Source: an uncultured Eggerthellaceae bacterium (GTDB taxonomy: Bacteria > Actinomycetota > Coriobacteriia > Coriobacteriales > Eggerthellaceae). Taken from it: a stretch of 16,488 nt of DNA. The notes under the pieces were generated by a model, which saw nothing but the letters and a program-made list of their open reading frames with translations, searched no databases and was not told the origin of the DNA. A program made the position numbers and the translations under genes. Of this stretch, positions 11,883 through 16,488 are shown piece after piece (positions within the stretch are counted from its first letter, which is position 1; each line of letters opens with the position of its first letter). The stretch spans positions 1 through 16,488 of the forward strand of contig CANOHY010000038.1 of the NCBI GenBank assembly GCA_947565915.1. The letters run 5' to 3'.

Positions 11883-14486
11883 GTGGCTAAATCGAGCTCA
11901 TCAAGGTCGAAGTCATCCAGCAATCGCAAGCCTGCAGGCAGTGCGCCCAACCAGAAGCGCCTTGCCGCCTCCCCAGCCGAGAAGAGCGGAAAGCGCAAGC
12001 TCGCAACGCAGGAGACCATAGCGCCGACTTACGTCGATGATGGCATCAGGCGCAATCTCGGTGCCATAGCCTGCATCGTCGTGGCAATTGCGCTCATGGT
12101 CATCATCGTGTGGCCTACCGACGCCGTGGTAGCTTCGTTTCTTTCACTGAGCCTTCATCGCCTGCTTGGCTTGGGTGCCTATCTGCTGCCCCTCATGCTT
12201 GCTGCTTTGGGCATCGCATTCGTGACGCGCTTCCGCTCGCAGCGCATGCCTGGGCGCATTCTGGCGGGACTGCTCCTCTTCTATGTTGGCTTGCTCATGC
12301 TAATCGCAACCTTCACCCCTGGCGCCTATGCAGCTAACGGTTTGAGCACCGACATGTTCGCAGACGCCAACGTTACCGTTCGCGGGGGTTATCTTGGGGC
12401 TGCCCCCGCTTTCGTGAGCCTCATGCTATTGGGCTTTCCCGTCACTATCATCTTATCGATAGGCATCATGGCAGCAGGCCTGGTGCTTGTAGGCTTCTCG
12501 CTTCGCGGCATCATCGAGCGTCTCCGCGCGCGACGAGAGGCTGCTCGGCTTCGGGAAGATGCCGACCTCTCAGTTGCTCCCGATTCGCCCTATGTGCCGC
12601 TTTCCGTTGGCGCTCAGGGGCAGCCTTCACGTGTCGTACCGACTATCGACGGCGCAGCCGTTCCCAATGACGCGCCCACGATGCTGATAAGCGACGAAGC
12701 ACTCGAAGATCAATCCATTCAGCGCAAGAGACCAAGAAACACCGAGCTCAAGCGCAAGATTGACTCCATCGAGGGAAAACGCGGCGATTTCGAGCCCACT
12801 TCCGATTCGCGTACGCTCACACGAAAGCTTGGCTCCAGCCAGCCACTGGAAGAGGTGCTCCCCGAGCTGGAACCTCAGCCTGCTTCCGAGCCGAAGAAAA
12901 CACGCACTCGCAGCAAAGCTGCCAAGCCTAAGCAAGAAGCCCTCGACCTGCGTGCCCCCGATGACGATTTCGTGCTGCCAGACCTTTCGATTCTCTCGGT
13001 GAGCAAGGCCAAGGCTCGATCGCAGGCTTTCGAGAGCGAACTCCAGCAAACGGCCGAGAACCTTCAGCAAACGCTCGAGGACTTCGGCATCATGGCCTCG
13101 GTTGTCGATTGGATATCGGGGCCCACGGTCACGCTCTTCGAGATCGACCTGCCTCCTGGAGTGCGCGTGAGCCGCATCACTGCGCTCAAAGACGACATAG
13201 CCCTAGCGCTTGCCTCTCCTGGCGTGCGCATTTTTGCCCCCATACCAAAAACTCATTACGTAGGCATCGAGGTGCCCAATTCCACGCGCCAAAACGTATT
13301 GCTGGGCGACATCCTCAAGCAAGTAAAGGGAGGCCCGCTTGAAGTGGCCATCGGCAAGGATGTCGAGGGCAACGCCATCATAGAGGACCTCGCGAAGATG
13401 CCCCACCTGCTCATCGGAGGCACCACCGGTTCGGGCAAGTCCGTGGGTATCAATGCCATGATCATGTCCATTCTCATGCGCGCTACGCCTTCGCAGGTTC
13501 GCTTCATCATGATCGATCCCAAGCGAGTTGAATTCGCTCCCTATGCAGACATCCCGCATCTTTACGTACCCGTAGTAACCGAACCCAAAGAGGCCGCGAG
13601 CGCGCTGTCGTGGGGCGTGGCCGAGATGGACTTGCGCCTGAAGACATTCTCGAAGGCTGGTGCGCGAAACATCGCAACCTATAACAGCTTGGTCAATTCG
13701 GGCAAGCTGCGCGCTATGGTGGATGAAGGTCAGATAGACGCTGCCAAGTACCCGCAGCAGCAATACATCGACACGCCCATGCCCTACATCGTCATCGTCA
13801 TCGACGAGCTTTCCGACCTCATGATGAACGTGGGCAAGGAAGTGGAATTCTCCATCAGTCGCATCGCTCAGCTGGCGCGTGCAGCTGGCATCCATCTCAT
13901 CGTTGCCACGCAGCGTCCCTCCGCGAATGTGGTAACGGGCCTCATAAAGGCGAACATCACCACGCGCATCGCCTACAACGTTGCATCGGGGCTCGATAGC
14001 CGCGTGATCCTGGATACGACCGGAGCCGAAAGCTTGATCGGCAACGGCGATTTGCTCATCTCGAAGCCCGAGCTTGGACGCCCCTTGCGCGTTCAGGGAT
14101 GCTACACCTCCGATGACGAGATCGCTGCTGTGGTGGAGTTCCTGAAATCGCAGGGCGAGCCCGATTACCACTCCGAGATACTCACAACCAACCTGATCAC
14201 CTTGGGAGATTCATCACCCGAAGGAAAGGGTGGCTCCTCAGGGGGCGATGACCCACTAGTCTGGGAGGCTGCAGATATAGTTGTTTCAAGCGGAATGGGA
14301 TCAACCTCTAACATCCAACGCAAGCTCAAGGTAGGATATGCTCGAGCAGGTCGAATCATGGACCTTTTAGAGGAGAAAGGGGTCGTCGGGCCCCAGAACG
14401 GCAGCAAACCCCGCGATGTGCTCGTCGATGCCATGGAGCTCGAAGCCTTGAAGGCTTTCGAGGCCGCTGACGAGCAAGGGTTCTGA
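11883..14486 (+). CDS. ftsK: DNA translocase FtsK/SpoIIIE
   Basis: Septum-anchored, ATP-driven DNA pump that clears chromosome dimers and termini at division. The 867-residue protein starts with a short Ser/Lys-rich cytoplasmic tail. Hydrophobic segments follow at about 60-77, 93-114, 125-144 and 170-208 (the last possibly two helices), then a linker of about 180 residues. The motor has Walker A GTTGSGKS at 513-520 and Walker B with D641-E642 (VIDELSD). The C-terminal gamma winged helix begins at LVWEAADIV and contains MGSTSNIQRKLKVGYARAGRIM. The start is GTG at 11883, with AGGA at 11871-11874 eight bases upstream; no better ATG is near. The rodZ-like gene follows 11 bases after its stop. Confidence 0.97.
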   Translation: MAKSSSSRSKSSSNRKPAGSAPNQKRLAASPAEKSGKRKLATQETIAPTYVDDGIRRNLGAIACIVVAIALMVIIVWPTDAVVASFLSLSLHRLLGLGAYLLPLMLAALGIAFVTRFRSQRMPGRILAGLLLFYVGLLMLIATFTPGAYAANGLSTDMFADANVTVRGGYLGAAPAFVSLMLLGFPVTIILSIGIMAAGLVLVGFSLRGIIERLRARREAARLREDADLSVAPDSPYVPLSVGAQGQPSRVVPTIDGAAVPNDAPTMLISDEALEDQSIQRKRPRNTELKRKIDSIEGKRGDFEPTSDSRTLTRKLGSSQPLEEVLPELEPQPASEPKKTRTRSKAAKPKQEALDLRAPDDDFVLPDLSILSVSKAKARSQAFESELQQTAENLQQTLEDFGIMASVVDWISGPTVTLFEIDLPPGVRVSRITALKDDIALALASPGVRIFAPIPKTHYVGIEVPNSTRQNVLLGDILKQVKGGPLEVAIGKDVEGNAIIEDLAKMPHLLIGGTTGSGKSVGINAMIMSILMRATPSQVRFIMIDPKRVEFAPYADIPHLYVPVVTEPKEAASALSWGVAEMDLRLKTFSKAGARNIATYNSLVNSGKLRAMVDEGQIDAAKYPQQQYIDTPMPYIVIVIDELSDLMMNVGKEVEFSISRIAQLARAAGIHLIVATQRPSANVVTGLIKANITTRIAYNVASGLDSRVILDTTGAESLIGNGDLLISKPELGRPLRVQGCYTSDDEIAAVVEFLKSQGEPDYHSEILTTNLITLGDSSPEGKGGSSGGDDPLVWEAADIVVSSGMGSTSNIQRKLKVGYARAGRIMDLLEEKGVVGPQNGSKPRDVLVDAMELEALKAFEAADEQGF

Positions 14487-14497
14487 TTGGAGCGAGA

Positions 14498-15922
14498 ATG
14501 GCCCAGGTTACATCGGGACAGGTCTTGCGCGAAACGCGCGAACGGAAGGGCTATGACGTGTCCACCGTTGCGCACCGCCTGCGCATCCGAGCCGACATCC
14601 TGCGCGCCATCGAAGCAAACGACTTCTCCAGCATGCCCTCGCGCGGATACACGCGCAACATGATCAATGCCTATGCGCGCCTTCTCGGGCTCAACCCCAC
14701 GGAAATAGTGAACATGTACCTGGATGAAGCCTATGCTTACCAAGTGAAGCGCGCACGCAACAAAGCACAAAGCGCTAGCTTCGAGCGCTACTCGAATGCG
14801 AGCAAGCGGCGTGAGGCACCTGACGACACGGGATCGCTCTACGAGGATTCAGACGATTTCGACGAACCTCGGGGAGGCTCACGCGGCAGGCGCACCTCGA
14901 ATCGAAGGCTTTATGACGATCGCACGGTGTACTCGCGCGACGACTACGGCATCCCGCAAGGTCGACAAGAGGAATCTGGGCGCTCGAGTCGTGATTACCT
15001 CTCGAATCATTCCAGCTATTCGCGCCGTTCGCGAGATGGATCGACACGTCGCGAATATGGCGGCGATTCCTCATCGATCTATAGCGGAACAGCTCAAGGG
15101 AGGGGAAGCACTCGACAGCAGCGACAGCATAGGAGCCTGAGCGAACGACGTCGCGGCAACCAAATCTATGCAGGCCAAACGCCCATGAGCTACTCTGCAC
15201 CGCGCTTGGGAAGCGGGCTTCTGTCGCATCTACCGCTTCTGATCATTGGCGTAGCCGTCATCGTGATCATCGTCATCTTGATCGCATTCTTCTTCGCTCG
15301 CCCAACCGATAGCGGTTCAAGCGATGTGTCAACGTTGCCCGTTTCGGGAATCAGCGACACCACAGGAACCTCTGACGACAATGCAGATGAAGAGCTCACG
15401 GTGGAAATAGCGCCAACGAGCGCACGAATCGTGTACTCTGTGCCCGAAGGCAAGCAGGCCTACGTCGAGATATATGCCGATGGCAGCGAAACGCCTCAAC
15501 CCGAGATGCTCAATGGGCCTTTCGAGAAGACCGTCGATACCACGGGAACCTGGACCATAACCACATTCGCACCCGATAACGTAGAAGTTACCGTGAACGG
15601 CGATCGCGTAATACTGCAACCGAACGAGAAATATGGTGGCATGTCCTCTTACACCGTCGATTTCCAGGCCATCTTACAGGAATGGAAGCGCACGCACGAT
15701 TCGAAGAGTGCTCAACGCTCGGCAGCCCTAGCCGATGCATCGAGCGCAGCTAATGCAGAAGAGCAGGCGAAGAACGCCAATTCAACGCAAAACGGGTCGA
15801 ATGGTTCTGGAGCAGCCGGAACAACGGGGACCACGGGCACGGGCGCAGGAGCGGCAAACACGGTATCTTCGACAGGAACAGCTGGCTCGGTTTCTGGCTC
15901 GACCGGTTCACCGACTGGGTGA
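14498..15922 (+). CDS. RodZ-like HTH membrane protein
   Basis: RodZ-family cell shape or division protein. The 474-residue product has an N-terminal HTH_25 domain (about 5-75: GQVLRETRERKGYD ... GYTRNMINAYARLLGL). A disordered cytoplasmic region rich in Arg, Ser, Tyr and Gly follows (about 90-240), then one transmembrane helix (about 245-267). The external beta domain resembles DUF4115 (about 300-390: ELTVEIAPTSARIVY ... VNGDRVILQPNEKYG). The last 65 or so residues are a low-complexity Gly/Thr/Ser/Ala/Asn tail. RodZ links MreB and the elongation machinery in rods; in Actinomycetota the homolog's partner is less clear, so I leave the symbol empty. The ATG has GGAG at 14489-14492. Location right after ftsK is typical and suggests one operon. 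Confidence 0.9.
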   Translation: MAQVTSGQVLRETRERKGYDVSTVAHRLRIRADILRAIEANDFSSMPSRGYTRNMINAYARLLGLNPTEIVNMYLDEAYAYQVKRARNKAQSASFERYSNASKRREAPDDTGSLYEDSDDFDEPRGGSRGRRTSNRRLYDDRTVYSRDDYGIPQGRQEESGRSSRDYLSNHSSYSRRSRDGSTRREYGGDSSSIYSGTAQGRGSTRQQRQHRSLSERRRGNQIYAGQTPMSYSAPRLGSGLLSHLPLLIIGVAVIVIIVILIAFFFARPTDSGSSDVSTLPVSGISDTTGTSDDNADEELTVEIAPTSARIVYSVPEGKQAYVEIYADGSETPQPEMLNGPFEKTVDTTGTWTITTFAPDNVEVTVNGDRVILQPNEKYGGMSSYTVDFQAILQEWKRTHDSKSAQRSAALADASSAANAEEQAKNANSTQNGSNGSGAAGTTGTTGTGAGAANTVSSTGTAGSVSGSTGSPTG

Positions 15923-16001
15923 TAGTTGAGCACTTGGCCCGTGGCGCATCCTGCTAACCTCTTCACATGCAAATAATTAAGGTCTCGACGAAAGGCGCAG
16001 C

Positions 16002-16488
16002 ATGGCAAAGGAATCCAGTTTCGATGTAGTGTCCAGCTTCGACATGCAAGAGGTCGACAACGCCTACCAGCAAGCCAAGAAGGAGCTTTCCCAACGTTAC
16101 GACCTCAAAGGGTCCAATGCGAGCATCGACCTTGACAAGGGTGGCAAGAAACTCGTCATTACCGCCCCAAGCGATTTCGTGGAGAAGCAGGTCCAAGATG
16201 TGCTGGAATCGAAGCTCATCAAGCGCGGCATCGAGCTTTCCACGATTCATTGGGGGTCGCTGCAAAGCGCTTCGAGCGGTAACGTCGTGCGAACCGGCGA
16301 GCTGATCGAGGGCATCAGCCGCGATGTCGCAGGCACCATAAACAAGGACATCAAAGCCCAGAAGTTCAAGGTGAAGGTGCAAATCGAAGGCGACCATTTG
16401 CGCGTTAGCTCGAATTCCATCGATACCCTTCAAGAGGTCATCTCGTTCCTGAAGGGCAACGATTACGGACAGCCCCTGCAATACGTCA
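16002..16488 (+). CDS. yajQ: YajQ-family nucleotide-binding protein (3' end cut by window)
   Basis: DUF520/YajQ family, small two-domain cytoplasmic protein. A Xanthomonas homolog binds cyclic di-GMP and acts as a transcription co-regulator; other members bind nucleotides or RNA. The visible 162 codons begin ESSFDVVSSFDMQEVDNAY, match the family in RYDLKGSNASID and in FKVKVQIEGDHLRVSS, and end at QPLQYV. Family members are about 163 residues and end near this point, so only a few codons are missing. The ATG at 16002 follows AAAGG at 15991-15995. The 79-base gap after the rodZ-like gene shows no convincing terminator or promoter. Confidence 0.92.
   Translation, partial: MAKESSFDVVSSFDMQEVDNAYQQAKKELSQRYDLKGSNASIDLDKGGKKLVITAPSDFVEKQVQDVLESKLIKRGIELSTIHWGSLQSASSGNVVRTGELIEGISRDVAGTINKDIKAQKFKVKVQIEGDHLRVSSNSIDTLQEVISFLKGNDYGQPLQYV

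Noticed and set aside
15923..16001. Promoter for yajQ based on AATAAT at 15972-15977
   Set aside because: No acceptable -35 at 16-18 bases upstream, and A/T-rich hexamers of this kind arise easily by chance.

Overview
The window is a dense, entirely plus-strand stretch of bacterial housekeeping genes. Base composition (high-50s % GC by eye), the order dapB-dapA-rnj-ftsK-HTH/rodZ and the order ybeY-dgkA-era-(insert)-recO point to an Actinomycetota genome, most likely a Coriobacteriia/Eggerthellales-type gut or oral anaerobe. This placement rests on gene order and protein style, not on a search. I see no IS element, phage gene, CRISPR array, tRNA or rRNA.

Layout. (1) 1-1843: a possible tail of an upstream gene, then ybeY (rRNA maturation endonuclease), dgkA (undecaprenol/diacylglycerol kinase) and era (GTPase for 16S/30S maturation). 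(2) 1959-4996: a large single-pass membrane protein with an N-terminal zinc ribbon, a long disordered acidic, tyrosine-rich linker and three extracellular PASTA domains; then recO and a small TSCPD-domain protein that overlaps recO. (3) 4997-7799: an intergenic region with a promoter and structured leader, rpsO (S15), an intrinsic terminator/attenuator and pnp (PNPase). (4) 7803-9546: dapB, a terminator and dapA, two steps of lysine/diaminopimelate synthesis. (5) 9547-11643: a two-hairpin leader and a ribonuclease J with a long basic N-terminal extension. (6) 11644-11882: an intergenic region holding an unusual nested set of perfect inverted repeats, plus a promoter. (7) 11883-15922: ftsK and a RodZ-like HTH membrane protein with a low-complexity external tail. 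(8) 16002 to the window end: yajQ, cut a few codons before its expected end.

The genes fall into two themes. One is RNA and 30S-subunit biology: YbeY, Era, S15, PNPase and RNase J, with structured leaders or spacers beside the last three. The other is cell envelope and division: DgkA, the PASTA protein, DapA/DapB for peptidoglycan precursor, FtsK and RodZ. The least ordinary items are the nested palindrome between rnj and ftsK, and the zinc-ribbon/PASTA membrane protein inserted between era and recO. No clearly new multi-gene system is visible.
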